A stretch of 15,153 bases of DNA from Oscillospiraceae bacterium (GTDB taxonomy: Bacteria; Bacillota; Clostridia; Oscillospirales; Oscillospiraceae), in NCBI GenBank assembly GCA_020025715.1, contig JAHHRQ010000042.1, positions 1 through 15,153 of the forward strand, written 5' to 3'. Positions within the stretch are counted from its first letter, which is position 1. Each line of letters begins with the position of its first letter. The notes under the pieces are model-generated. The model did not search any database. It was not told the origin of the DNA and worked only from the letters and a program-made list of their open reading frames with translations. Positions 1 to 7,443 of the stretch are shown in pieces. A program made the position numbers and the translations under genes.

Positions 1-404
1 AATTTATAGTTGCCGGTAAGTCTTTCCTTTGCACCCTCGGTGTACATGTCGATAGCACCCACAAAGTCAAAGCGCTTGCCCTCTGCGTTTTTATAATAGT
101 TACCGAGGAGCTGGAAACCGCCGCATATGGTGAGGAAGGTAATTCCGTCCTCAATGGCGGCTTTAATTTCATCGGCTTTTCCACGTCTCAGCTCATCTAA
201 AAGAAGCTGCTGCTCAAAGTCCTGCCCGCCGCCTATAAATACAAGGTCAAAGCCTGCAAGAGATTTGTTTGTGCCAAGGGGGATGCGCTGAATATCAACG
301 CCGATATTTCGCCACTGAAGGCGCTTTTCCATACAGGTGACATTTCCCCGGTCACCGTAAAGATTTAAAATGTCGGGGTACATGTGGCATATTTTAAGTT
401 CCAT
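1..404 (-). CDS. gatD: Lipid II isoglutaminyl synthase, glutamine amidotransferase subunit GatD (3' end outside window)
   Basis: This is the N-terminal 134 codons of a class I glutamine amidotransferase of the CobQ/GatD type. It would hydrolyse glutamine and pass ammonia to MurT, which amidates the alpha-carboxyl of D-Glu in the lipid II stem peptide to D-isoglutamine. Visible in the sequence are the early YGDRGN segment (residues 16-21), a GFDLVFIGGGQDFEQQ stretch (51-66) and the nucleophile-elbow motif LTICGGFQ with Cys94. That is the same residue number I recall for the catalytic Cys of Staphylococcus aureus GatD. The later catalytic His lies beyond the window edge. The start is ATG at 402-404, preceded by GGAGGAA at 411-417. 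It lies 19 nt downstream of murT in the same direction, so the two should be co-transcribed. The partial state comes from the window limit, not from truncation of the gene. Confidence 0.93.
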   Translation of the reverse strand, partial: MELKICHMYPDILNLYGDRGNVTCMEKRLQWRNIGVDIQRIPLGTNKSLAGFDLVFIGGGQDFEQQLLLDELRRGKADEIKAAIEDGITFLTICGGFQLLGNYYKNAEGKRFDFVGAIDMYTEGAKERLTGNYK

Positions 405-423
405 TTGTCTTTCCTCCAAGCTC

Positions 424-1797
424 TTATTCCCAGAACTCTGCTCCGCCGCAGCGCTCTATAATATGGCTGCGTACTTCCAGCATGGCGGTGTAGGTAGGCA
501 TGATGAATACCGGATCATCCTGCTGAGAGATAAAGTCCACAAGCTTTTCGTAGTCTCTTTCCATGAGGATGTTTTCCTCGGGGATGCCTGTATATTTAAT
601 TCTGACCAGCATCTCGGGTGCTCTGTCACCGGAAACCACAACCTTGCGCAGTCTGCCGCCCATTGCGGTAAGACCCTCAAAGTCTGCATCCCAGATCCAG
701 GATATATCTGTTCCGTCGCCGCTTTTATCGTTAAGGCAGATAACAAGGACGAACTTTTCGTCAATGTTCTGAAGAAAATCAATTACCTGATCGCAACCGG
801 CAGGGTTTTTAACCAGCATCATTTTTGCTCCGGCCTTTCCCAGCTCAAACTGCTCCATACGGCCGAAGCCGCATTTGAACATACCCAGTGCTTTAATGGC
901 GGTTTCCTGATCTATGCCTATTTCGCACGCTGCTGCCAGAGCGCCTACGGCGTTATATATGTTGTACATGGCGGGAAGATTTATGCGGACAAGCTGTTTA
1001 GAGCCTCTGATGTTCATAATAACGGTGCTGTGGTCACTGGCATGCTCCAGAATATCCTCGGCGGCGTACTGAGCCTCATGGCGCTTATAGCCGCACTTGG
1101 GGCAACGGAAGCCACCCAGATGACCGTAGCTTATATAGTCATATTCATACTCGGTCTGGCAGCGGATGCAGTGGGTAGCATCGGAAATATCGGAGGGACG
1201 GTGCTCACCGGCAGCTCCTTTGTTTATGCCGAAGTAAACAATTTCGTTGGGTACATCCAGAGCCAGAGAAGAGGTGAGGGAGCAGTCAGCGTTAAGGCAG
1301 CAGATAGCATCGGGTGCCTGCTTGATGCCCTCTCTGATGTTTTCCAGAGTGTGGGTAACTTCACCGAAGCGGTCAAGCTGGTCTCTGAAAAGGTTTGTAA
1401 CAACTATTACTTTGGGCTGAATTTCTCCGAAAACCCGTCTTGCGGCGGCTTCATCACACTCGATGACGGCGTATTCCTTCTTCATTTTACCCCCGACGGA
1501 ACAGTTCATAACAAATTCCGTTGTAATGCCGCTTATAAGGTTTGCGCCGGATTTATTGGAAAAGTAGCTCTTGTCCGCAAGGGCAAAGGCCTCTTCTATC
1601 ATTCTTGCAGAGGTGGTCTTGCCGTTGGTGCCGGTGACGGCCACGGTCTTTACATCTCTTGCCAGAATTCCCAGAAGCTCCGGACAAATCCTGAGGGCTA
1701 TTCTGCCGGGCATGGCAGTGCCGCCACGGTGGAGAAGCCTTGAGAGAAGGCGGAGGAGTTTACAAACTATGATGGCGATAAATGCTTTAAAATTCAT
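424..1797 (-). CDS. murT: Lipid II isoglutaminyl synthase, Mur ligase-like subunit MurT
   Basis: This 457-residue Mur ligase-like ATPase partners with GatD to amidate D-Glu of lipid II at the cytoplasmic face of the membrane, a step that in Gram-positives supports cross-linking. Residues 51-62 carry the P-loop with GTNGKTT. A conserved NLFRDQLDRFGE block follows at about 135-146. A Cys4 zinc-ribbon insertion, which separates MurT from MurC-F, is visible as C210-x2-C213 and C232-x2-C235. The C-terminal DUF1727 domain has the NPAGCDQV motif at about 330 and a ND-x3-GDGTDISWIWD block, which holds the conserved Asp thought to be catalytic with GatD. Residues 1-45 are hydrophobic and basic, as usual in the family. 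The ATG has AAAGGAG about 9 nt upstream. The + strand is also open over almost the whole gene, but that is a shadow. Confidence 0.96.
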   Translation of the reverse strand: MNFKAFIAIIVCKLLRLLSRLLHRGGTAMPGRIALRICPELLGILARDVKTVAVTGTNGKTTSARMIEEAFALADKSYFSNKSGANLISGITTEFVMNCSVGGKMKKEYAVIECDEAAARRVFGEIQPKVIVVTNLFRDQLDRFGEVTHTLENIREGIKQAPDAICCLNADCSLTSSLALDVPNEIVYFGINKGAAGEHRPSDISDATHCIRCQTEYEYDYISYGHLGGFRCPKCGYKRHEAQYAAEDILEHASDHSTVIMNIRGSKQLVRINLPAMYNIYNAVGALAAACEIGIDQETAIKALGMFKCGFGRMEQFELGKAGAKMMLVKNPAGCDQVIDFLQNIDEKFVLVICLNDKSGDGTDISWIWDADFEGLTAMGGRLRKVVVSGDRAPEMLVRIKYTGIPEENILMERDYEKLVDFISQQDDPVFIMPTYTAMLEVRSHIIERCGGAEFWE

Positions 1798-1869
1798 ATA
1801 CTATGCTCCTTTAAAAGCGCTCGATTATCTCATATATAATAAGCTATGTAATTATACACTCAAATATAT

Positions 1870-1898
1870 ATTATACCACGCACAATATACATGAGCAA
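1870..1898 (-). promoter_or_regulatory. Promoter for murT-gatD (extended -10)
   Basis: On the minus strand a TATAAT (1870-1875) is preceded by TGG, giving an extended -10 TGGTATAAT. TTGCTC (1893-1898) lies 17 nt upstream as a -35. Transcription would begin near 1863, leaving a leader of about 65 nt before the murT ATG. The assignment is by eye from consensus and spacing. Confidence 0.65.
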
Positions 1899-1929
1899 GA
1901 AATATATGGGGATACAGTGGGTAAGAAAG

Positions 1930-1972
1930 GTGTGGAAAAAAGAAAAACGGAGCGGCTCTCCCGCTCCGTTTT
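1930..1972 (-). terminator. Intrinsic terminator of the cca-udg-DUF2156-GNAT operon
   Basis: A perfect 12-bp stem, AAAACGGAGCGG (1944-1955) against CCGCTCCGTTTT (1961-1972), closes a 5-nt loop. On the minus strand the stem is followed by a U-rich run (TTTTTCTTTTTT), which fits termination of the GNAT gene that ends about 118 nt upstream at 2090. It separates this operon from the murT promoter. Confidence 0.85.
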
Positions 1973-2089
1973 CTATATGTTTGAGGACAAAATGAAAAAG
2001 AAAATTTTTTACTTGCAGGTATTATAATAGCCCTCAGATGTTTCATAAAAAAGCGTAATTTTGTTACAAAAATGTAAAATGAATAAAAA

Positions 2090-2926
2090 TCAGTCAAAGG
2101 AAAGATTCCAGACGCAGTTTTTCGGGATAATATCCCTGTCGGCTGCAATGTAGGGCTCACCATCTTCTGAGGGACTGTAAACAATGACTTCCTCAACGCC
2201 CAGAGCCGCGCCTATGGAGGAGGCAACAATATTTCGCTCCGATTCGTCTGTGCAGATAAGCTCACGGATTATGCCCTTATCGCCGTCCTTGTAGGCAGCG
2301 GCAATGCCGCAGCCGGCAGCATAGAAGCCGCCGCCGTTTTCTTTGCACAGTATTCTTTCAAATTCAAGGCTGGGGTAGGATAAATGAAGATGAGGCACAT
2401 CTTTTAACATGTTTTCACGCCACAGCATATATTCCGTTGCGGAGAGGGGCATGAAAAGCTCCAGAGGGTCACTTTTTATTATCTCTTTTTTCCGCCGCAG
2501 CACGCATTTTACCCCGATAATCTCCTCATACCAGTGGTAAAGGCTCTCTTCTGCCGGAAGAATGGTTATAATATCCGCCTCACGCTCACGGCCTTTTTCT
2601 GCGGCCGCTTTTGTAAGTGCGGCACCTATGCCCTGATGCCGGAATTTATCGTCTACCGCAACGGCGTAGATGTAGGCACAGACGGGGGCGTGCTCATCAT
2701 CTGCCAGAACCTCTCCCGTACCGGAGAGCAGCTCCTGACCGCAGAGAACGTAGGCGGCACCTGCAATGGTGCCATCTGCTTCTGCCACAACGCCTGTTCC
2801 CATGTCGCCCAGCATACGGAAAAACTCACTTACAAAATGCTCCTCATCGTCAAAGTTTCTGATCCATAGGGCGGTGAGAGCTTCAATATCGTCGGGGTTA
2901 TATTCGCGGATGAGAAAATCACTCAT
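2090..2926 (-). CDS. GNAT family N-acetyltransferase
   Basis: This 278-residue protein has a GNAT fold in its N-terminal half: an acidic early helix, a beta-hairpin around GVVAEADGTIAGAAYV (45-60), then motif A, AVAVDDKFRHQGIGAAL (88-104), with the RxxGxG acetyl-CoA pyrophosphate loop RHQGIG at 96-101. It is longer than a single GNAT domain (about 150 residues). The C-terminal half, with LFMPLSATEYMLW and a later beta-rich part, resembles other Clostridia proteins annotated as GNAT acetyltransferases and may be a degenerate second domain. The substrate cannot be told. The ATG is preceded by AGGTGG about 6 nt upstream and overlaps the end of the DUF2156 gene by 8 bp, which implies translational coupling. 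It is the last gene of the operon that begins with cca. Confidence 0.85.
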   Translation of the reverse strand: MSDFLIREYNPDDIEALTALWIRNFDDEEHFVSEFFRMLGDMGTGVVAEADGTIAGAAYVLCGQELLSGTGEVLADDEHAPVCAYIYAVAVDDKFRHQGIGAALTKAAAEKGREREADIITILPAEESLYHWYEEIIGVKCVLRRKKEIIKSDPLELFMPLSATEYMLWRENMLKDVPHLHLSYPSLEFERILCKENGGGFYAAGCGIAAAYKDGDKGIIRELICTDESERNIVASSIGAALGVEEVIVYSPSEDGEPYIAADRDIIPKNCVWNLSFD

Positions 2927-3821
2927 TCTTCCACCTCGCTGTATATTTTTTCAGTATATATTCAGGTTTATACGAAAGCTTGGACTGGCGCAGCGGAGGC
3001 AGGCCCATGTCGTCCTCCCGGTTTATATATTTTAAATCGGGATGATTTTTCATTACCATGCGGCAGAGCTCACGGCATACCATGGGATATGCGCCGTTTA
3101 CTGTGGGATCGGCTTTTTCAAAGTGAACATTGAAGCAGTCGGAATTTGCCATTTCACCCAGAGAAAAGCCCATAACCTTTCCCTCGCTCAATAAAATTCC
3201 GCCCTCCATGTCAAGCTGCTCATATACTCTGAACGCCTCCTCAATAGCCTCCTGCTCGTAGCTTATGCTGTCGTCAAGGCGCTGGCTGTTTGCGCTTATC
3301 CATTCTCTAAGCATGTCGAGACACATGGGAATATTTTCTCTTGTTATAGGTACAAATTCCCATTGGTGCTGAGCCTCAAAGCGGTTGCAGTGGTTTTTCT
3401 TGCCGTGGAGAGCCTTGCCGGAAAAGGTGGAAAGCTTCTGAGCAAGATATATATAATCGGCGGCATCCTCCTGCTCCTCAAAGCTGAAGCAGCCGGGATA
3501 CTCCTTTTCCAGAGCCTCAATGTGCTGCTCCGTCACACCCTCAAGGATGAGGGGACAGCCGATTTCATGTGCGTGGTCAATAAGTGCATCCATAGCGGGC
3601 TTTAAAGGCCCCTGACCTATGGGGTAGACAAAATAAGGGGTTTCTTCATAGCAGAGCTTTACCAGAAGTCTGCCGTCAAAGGGACAGAGGTACTGCTTAT
3701 AGTATTTATCCCAGATATACATGTTTCCGAAGTTATAATCGGCGCTGGGGCTGTTTTCAGTCATGACAATCTTGGTTACCCAATCCTTGTCACTCAGTTC
3801 GATTGGCTTAAATTCTAACAT
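2919..3821 (-). CDS. DUF2156 domain protein (aminoacyl-lipid transferase-like GNAT fold)
   Basis: This 300-residue protein matches the DUF2156 pattern, the domain also found as the C-terminal catalytic part of phosphatidylglycerol lysyltransferase (MprF). The N-terminal part has SADYNFGNMYIWDKYY (26-41), and the middle has the basic segment GKALHGKKNHCNRFE (134-148), typical of the family. The C-terminal part has YPMVCRELCR and INREDDMGLPPLRQSK, typical of the second GNAT lobe. Stand-alone DUF2156 proteins lack the MprF flippase, and no membrane segment is visible, so this should be cytosolic. Its substrate is unknown; an aminoacyl-tRNA dependent transfer is possible but only inferred. The ATG lies 8 nt after the stop of the uracil-DNA glycosylase gene and has no clear Shine-Dalgarno sequence, so reinitiation by terminating ribosomes is likely. 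Confidence 0.85.
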   Translation of the reverse strand: MLEFKPIELSDKDWVTKIVMTENSPSADYNFGNMYIWDKYYKQYLCPFDGRLLVKLCYEETPYFVYPIGQGPLKPAMDALIDHAHEIGCPLILEGVTEQHIEALEKEYPGCFSFEEQEDAADYIYLAQKLSTFSGKALHGKKNHCNRFEAQHQWEFVPITRENIPMCLDMLREWISANSQRLDDSISYEQEAIEEAFRVYEQLDMEGGILLSEGKVMGFSLGEMANSDCFNVHFEKADPTVNGAYPMVCRELCRMVMKNHPDLKYINREDDMGLPPLRQSKLSYKPEYILKKYTARWKNE

Positions 3822-3829
3822 TTAGGGTC

Positions 3830-4396
3830 TCAGTATGTTCTATCGCAGACAGAACGTATCTCCTTTCTAATGGCCCTTAGATCCATAAAGGCCTCCGGTC
3901 TTTTGGAAACATCCCGCAGCAGAGCGGAGGGGTGATAGGTGGCCATAACTCGGCGGCCGTCTATATTAAACCATTCTCCGTGCTCTTTCGTAATGCGAAA
4001 GTCCTGTTTTATTATGGCCTGAGCAGATATTCTGCCCAGACATACGATGATTTTCGGGTTAATAAGCTGAACCTGACGGGAGAGCCATTCGCGGCATGCG
4101 TCCTGCTCCACATTCAGCGGGTCCCGGTTTCTGGGCGGGCGGCATTTTACGATGTTGGCAATATAAACCTTTTTCCGGTCAAGGTCTATCATTTCCATCA
4201 TCTTGTCAAAAAGCTGTCCCGCAGGGCCTACAAAAGGAACTCCCTGTATATCCTCCTGTTCTCCCGGCCCTTCGCCTATAAACATTACCTCTGCCTCAGG
4301 GTTGCCGTCACCGAAAACAAGGTGCTGTCTTGTATCCCCCAGAGAGCAGCGCCGGCAGCCGGCGCAGTCATGTTTAAGTTTATCCCATGTGTCCAT
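3830..4396 (-). CDS. Type-4 uracil-DNA glycosylase (4Fe-4S)
   Basis: This 188-residue family 4 uracil-DNA glycosylase removes uracil from DNA after cytosine deamination or dUMP misincorporation, starting base excision repair. The four cysteines expected to hold the 4Fe-4S cluster are C14, C17, C85 and C101. The active-site motif GEGPGEQED is at 41-49, followed by GVPFVGPAGQLFD (52-64), NIVKCRPPRNRDP (81-93) and the C-terminal YHPSALLR (154-161) with the conserved His. The length is normal for the family. The ATG has GGAGGAA 6-12 nt upstream, inside the last codons of cca, and starts 2 nt after the cca stop. It is therefore translated from the same messenger as the tRNA-repair enzyme. Confidence 0.95.
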   Translation of the reverse strand: MDTWDKLKHDCAGCRRCSLGDTRQHLVFGDGNPEAEVMFIGEGPGEQEDIQGVPFVGPAGQLFDKMMEMIDLDRKKVYIANIVKCRPPRNRDPLNVEQDACREWLSRQVQLINPKIIVCLGRISAQAIIKQDFRITKEHGEWFNIDGRRVMATYHPSALLRDVSKRPEAFMDLRAIRKEIRSVCDRTY

Positions 4397-4398
4397 TT

Positions 4399-5592
4399 CT
4401 ATTCCTCCGTACCCTGAGCCAGTGAAAGCAGAATATCCCGCTGGTTAAACTGGGGAAATTCCATAACGTAGTCAAGCAGGAAAAGCAGCATTTCTCCCAG
4501 CTCTCTGCCCCGCAGACCGATTTCCATAAGGTCATTGCCGGTTACTGCAAGGTGCTTTAAGGAAAAACATTCTCCGCTTTTAAGCACAGCCTTAAGCTGC
4601 TTCTGGTAGCCGCCGTCTCTCAGGGCATCCCCGCACATGGCGGCGCAGCTTACGGCATCAACGCCGTATTTATTTAAAAGCCGTTTCCAGCCCACCGGTG
4701 TATCGGGACATTCCGGGTCTTTTAACATCTGGGCGGCACCGTTACACACCTTTATACTCCGGTTATCAAGCTTAAGCTTTGAAAGAAAATCTTCCACCGA
4801 TTCTATGCAGCCGTAGGTTTCCAGTAAAAAGCTGAAGCAGGTCCAGCGGTTTAAAGCTTTTTTGGGAAGCTTTCGCAGACTGCCGCCGTCATCAATAAGC
4901 TGGGGACGGGAAATAAGATAGCTGTCTAAAAGACCCAGCTCTATAAGCTCAAAAATCTTTTCCGGAGAACGGCTCAGAAGAATTTTCTCCATTTCCTCCC
5001 GTATGCGCTCGGCTGCAATGTTTGCGGCTAAGGGAGCTTTAAGCTTAATTGCTTCAAGGGTTTCTTTCTCAATCTCAAAGTTCAGACGGGCGGAAAAACG
5101 AACTGCTCTGAACATTCTCAGCGCGTCCTCTTCAAAGCGGCGCTCCGGCACGCCTACTGCCCGGATAAGGTGATTATCAATGTCCGAGGTTCCGTTAAAG
5201 GGGTCCGCCATAAGCCCGTCAGGGGAGAAGGCAATGGCGTTCATGGTAAAGTCTCTGCGGCTTAAATCCGTTGTGAGATCGCCCACAAAGCTTACCATGT
5301 CAGGATGACGGTGGTCGGTATACGCCCCCTCGGAGCGGAAGGTAGTGACCTCGGCAGAGCGGGAATTTATTTTTACCGTAACTGTGCCGTGTTTTAAGCC
5401 GGTAGGCTTGGAGTCCGGAAAAATCTCCATAACCTGCTCCGGCAATGCGCTGGTGCTTATATCCCAGTCCTGAGGGCAGCGGCCCATAAGCATGTCCCTT
5501 GTACAGCCGCCCACAAGAAAGGCCTGGTGGCCTCTGGATTGGAGAGTAACAAGAATGTGTCTTACATATTTCGGAGGATAAACGGCAGGCAT
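4399..5592 (-). CDS. cca: CCA tRNA nucleotidyltransferase (class II)
   Basis: This 397-residue class II CCA-adding enzyme builds or repairs the 3' CCA end of tRNAs from CTP and ATP. Motif A is complete: LVGGCTRD (26-33) followed by the two metal-binding Asp of DWDI (42-45). Motif B is SRRDFTMNAIAF (111-122) with DPFNG (130-134). EDALRMFRAVRFSARL (155-170) carries the nucleotide-selecting motif D, and AAERIREEMEKIL (193-205) follows. The C-terminal part is helical and less conserved, with no clear HD phosphohydrolase motif. The ATG at 5590-5592 is preceded by AAAAAAGGAG. This is the first gene of a four-gene operon with the glycosylase, DUF2156 and GNAT genes. The tRNA-Arg gene in this window encodes its own CCA, so for that tRNA the enzyme would act only in repair. 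Confidence 0.96.
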   Translation of the reverse strand: MPAVYPPKYVRHILVTLQSRGHQAFLVGGCTRDMLMGRCPQDWDISTSALPEQVMEIFPDSKPTGLKHGTVTVKINSRSAEVTTFRSEGAYTDHRHPDMVSFVGDLTTDLSRRDFTMNAIAFSPDGLMADPFNGTSDIDNHLIRAVGVPERRFEEDALRMFRAVRFSARLNFEIEKETLEAIKLKAPLAANIAAERIREEMEKILLSRSPEKIFELIELGLLDSYLISRPQLIDDGGSLRKLPKKALNRWTCFSFLLETYGCIESVEDFLSKLKLDNRSIKVCNGAAQMLKDPECPDTPVGWKRLLNKYGVDAVSCAAMCGDALRDGGYQKQLKAVLKSGECFSLKHLAVTGNDLMEIGLRGRELGEMLLFLLDYVMEFPQFNQRDILLSLAQGTEE

Positions 5593-5659
5593 CGGCTCAC
5601 TCCTTTTTTAATTTTATAACTATAAGAAATAATATGAAACCAAAGAGCATAATAATGAC

Positions 5660-5688
5660 TTGCAAGAAAGTCCGATGGGTATTATAAT
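5660..5688 (+). promoter_or_regulatory. Promoter for murC
   Basis: TTGCAA (5660-5665) and TATAAT (5683-5688) are separated by 17 nt on the plus strand. Transcription would start near 5695, giving a leader of about 150 nt before the preferred murC start. The core TATTATAATA is nearly symmetrical, so a minus-strand -10 (ATTATA at 5681-5686 read in reverse) for cca could overlap it, but no good minus-strand -35 is seen at the right distance. Confidence 0.6.
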
Positions 5689-5845
5689 ACACATTGGCTT
5701 TGTATGTACATTTTAGCATTATGACAGCTAAACATCAATACCCTCAATCCCTGAGGGCTTAAATCCGACCGATTTTTCACATGCTTTTTGCATATGTCAT
5801 TTTACATACATGGGTCGGCATTATAAATTCGAAATGGAGTCAGAT

Positions 5846-7213
5846 ATGTCAGATTTTTCAAACTACCTTTCCCCCGGCAGAAGAGGTCACCTTATAGGCG
5901 TGGGCGGAGTTTCAATGTCCTCCCTTGCAGACCTTTTAAGCGGAATGGGACTGAATATTACAGGTTCAGATATGAATGAAGGCCCCAACCTTAAAAACCT
6001 GAGAGAAAAAGGCATCAAGATTTTCATGGGCCACCACGCCGAAAATATTACAGACGATGTGGAGTTCGTTGTCCGCACCGCCGCCGTACACGATGATAAC
6101 CCCGAAATTATAGCAGCTCACCAGAAGGGTATTCCCGTTTTCGAGAGAACTCAGGCCTGGGGCGCAATTTCCAAGGACTACGCAAATGCTCTCTGCATTT
6201 CCGGAACCCACGGTAAAACCACCACCACTTCCATGTGCACCCACATTCTCATGGCAGCAGACAAGGACCCCACCGTTATGATAGGCGGCACCCTGCCTCT
6301 GCTTAATGCAGGCCACAGAGTAGGCCACGGCAACACCATAGTTATGGAGGCATGTGAATACTACAATTCCTTCCTGTCCTTCCACCCCACTGTGGCTGTT
6401 ATCCTCAATATTGAAGCCGACCATCTTGACTTCTTCAAGGACCTTGAAGATGTGAAGCGCTCTTTCAGAGCTTTCGCCTCCCGCGTTCCCGATGACGGAT
6501 ATATAGTTGCAAACATTGATGATGAAAACACTATGGACGCCCTCCGCGACATTGACCGCAAGATCATCACCTTCGGTCTTACCAGCAAGGCTGATGTTTA
6601 CGCAGAGAATGTCCGCTATATAGGCGCAAACAGCGAGTTTGACATTATGTATAAGGGTAAGCTCTTTACCAGTGTCACCCTCCATGTTCCCGGCGAGCAC
6701 AATGTTAAAAATGCTCTTGCCGCAACAGCTGCCTCAATCTGCCTCGGCGTTAAGCCCAACGCCGTAATGTACGGTCTTGCAGGCTTTACCGGTGCCGGCA
6801 GACGCTTTGAATTTAAGGGTAAATTCAACGGCGCCGACGTTTACGATGACTATGCACATCATCCCGGTGAACTGGGCGCTCTGCTGGACGCTGTGGAAAA
6901 GCTTAACTACAAGCGCATCGTTCTGGTTTTCCAGCCCCACACCTACACAAGAACCGCCGCACTTTTCGACGATTTCGTGGAGCAGTTAAAGAGACCCGAT
7001 GTTCTGCTGCTGGCTGAAATATTTGCAGCAAGAGAAAAGAACACTATCGGCATTTCTTCCGCCTCTCTTGCCGAAAAAGTGGAGGGAGCAAGCTTCTTTG
7101 CCAGCTTCCCCGAGCTTGAAGCAGAGCTGAGACGCATCGCATCCCCCGGCGACATTATTCTCACTGTCGGTGCAGGTGACGTTTACAAAATAGGCGAAAA
7201 TCTTGTAAAGTGA
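5846..7213 (+). CDS. murC: UDP-N-acetylmuramate--L-alanine ligase
   Basis: MurC adds L-Ala to UDP-MurNAc using ATP, the first amino-acid step of peptidoglycan precursor synthesis in the cytoplasm. The protein shows GHLIGVGGVSMSSLA near the N-terminus (UDP-binding Rossmann-like domain), the Mur ligase P-loop SGTHGKTTTTSM, the EACEYYNSF and NIEADHLDFF blocks (metal and carbamylated-lysine region), the PGEHNVKNALAA motif and, in the C-terminal domain, YDDYAHHPGEL. I chose ATG 5846 because GGAG (5836-5839) is 6 nt upstream; this gives 455 residues, normal for MurC. An in-frame ATG at 5810 would add 12 residues but has no Shine-Dalgarno sequence. It is divergent from cca and about 4 kb from murT/gatD, which act later in the same pathway. 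No terminator hairpin with a U-run is obvious between it and the next promoter. Confidence 0.97.
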   Translation: MSDFSNYLSPGRRGHLIGVGGVSMSSLADLLSGMGLNITGSDMNEGPNLKNLREKGIKIFMGHHAENITDDVEFVVRTAAVHDDNPEIIAAHQKGIPVFERTQAWGAISKDYANALCISGTHGKTTTTSMCTHILMAADKDPTVMIGGTLPLLNAGHRVGHGNTIVMEACEYYNSFLSFHPTVAVILNIEADHLDFFKDLEDVKRSFRAFASRVPDDGYIVANIDDENTMDALRDIDRKIITFGLTSKADVYAENVRYIGANSEFDIMYKGKLFTSVTLHVPGEHNVKNALAATAASICLGVKPNAVMYGLAGFTGAGRRFEFKGKFNGADVYDDYAHHPGELGALLDAVEKLNYKRIVLVFQPHTYTRTAALFDDFVEQLKRPDVLLLAEIFAAREKNTIGISSASLAEKVEGASFFASFPELEAELRRIASPGDIILTVGAGDVYKIGENLVK

Positions 7214-7275
7214 CCTATTTTTGCCGCGGCAAACTTTCACCTTATGGTAAAAATTACTAAAATCGCAAAAAGCCG

Positions 7276-7304
7276 TTGACAAGTGTAATACACTAAATTA
7301 TAAT
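7276..7304 (+). promoter_or_regulatory. Perfect consensus promoter of the metNIQ leader
   Basis: TTGACA (7276-7281) and TATAAT (7299-7304) are separated by exactly 17 nt, so both hexamers and the spacer match the sigma-70/sigma-A consensus. The expected start is near 7311, about 28 nt before the leader-peptide ATG. Such a strong, apparently unregulated promoter suits an operon controlled after initiation by attenuation. Confidence 0.88.
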
Positions 7305-7338
7305 CGAATTAAAGTTTTTGAAAGGAGCGTACTGAGTT

Positions 7339-7443
7339 ATGCGTTTTGTATCTACCGTTAACAACAGCATGATGGCTATGATGTACATGATGAACATGTG
7401 CATGATGATGCGCGCGCAAAAATCCAGTTCGCCGACTTTCTAA
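7339..7443 (+). CDS. Methionine-rich leader peptide of the metNIQ operon
   Basis: This 34-codon ORF is too short for usual gene calling. It begins with ATG at 7339, has AAAGGAG at 7321-7327 and ends with TAA at 7441-7443. Eleven of 34 codons are ATG: the start plus codons 11, 12, 14, 15, 17, 18, 20, 22, 23 and 24, so residues 11-24 read MMAMMYMMNMCMMM. It lies between a perfect consensus promoter and a strong intrinsic terminator, and the next gene is the methionine importer ATPase metN. This is the layout of his, trp or thr leader peptides, where stalling on the regulatory amino acid sets the choice between terminator and antiterminator. The function is inferred from position and composition. 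A Met/Cys-rich metal-binding peptide is an alternative, but it would not explain the terminator and the neighbouring operon as well. Spacing from Shine-Dalgarno to ATG (11 nt) is slightly long. Confidence 0.82.
   Translation: MRFVSTVNNSMMAMMYMMNMCMMMRAQKSSSPTF

Noticed and set aside
370..1743. Long open frame on the plus strand opposite murT, also 457 codons
   Set aside because: It is antisense to a gene with complete Mur ligase motifs, has no ribosome site, and its translation is Cys/Val-rich with no recognisable domain. It is a shadow frame caused by codon bias.
2011..2030. TTGCAGGTATTATAATA resembling the murC promoter core (GGTATTATAATA at 5679-5690) as a shared repeat or plus-strand promoter
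   Set aside because: The -35 and -10 would be too close here and no plus-strand gene follows. The shared 12 bp is AT-rich and may be chance.
5966..6700. 244-codon minus-strand frame inside murC
   Set aside because: It is antisense to well-conserved MurC motifs, without a ribosome site or promoter; a shadow.
7409..7418. TGCGCGCGCA perfect palindrome as a protein-binding operator
   Set aside because: It lies inside the leader ORF directly after the Met run and is short. It could affect local RNA structure, but nothing supports an operator.
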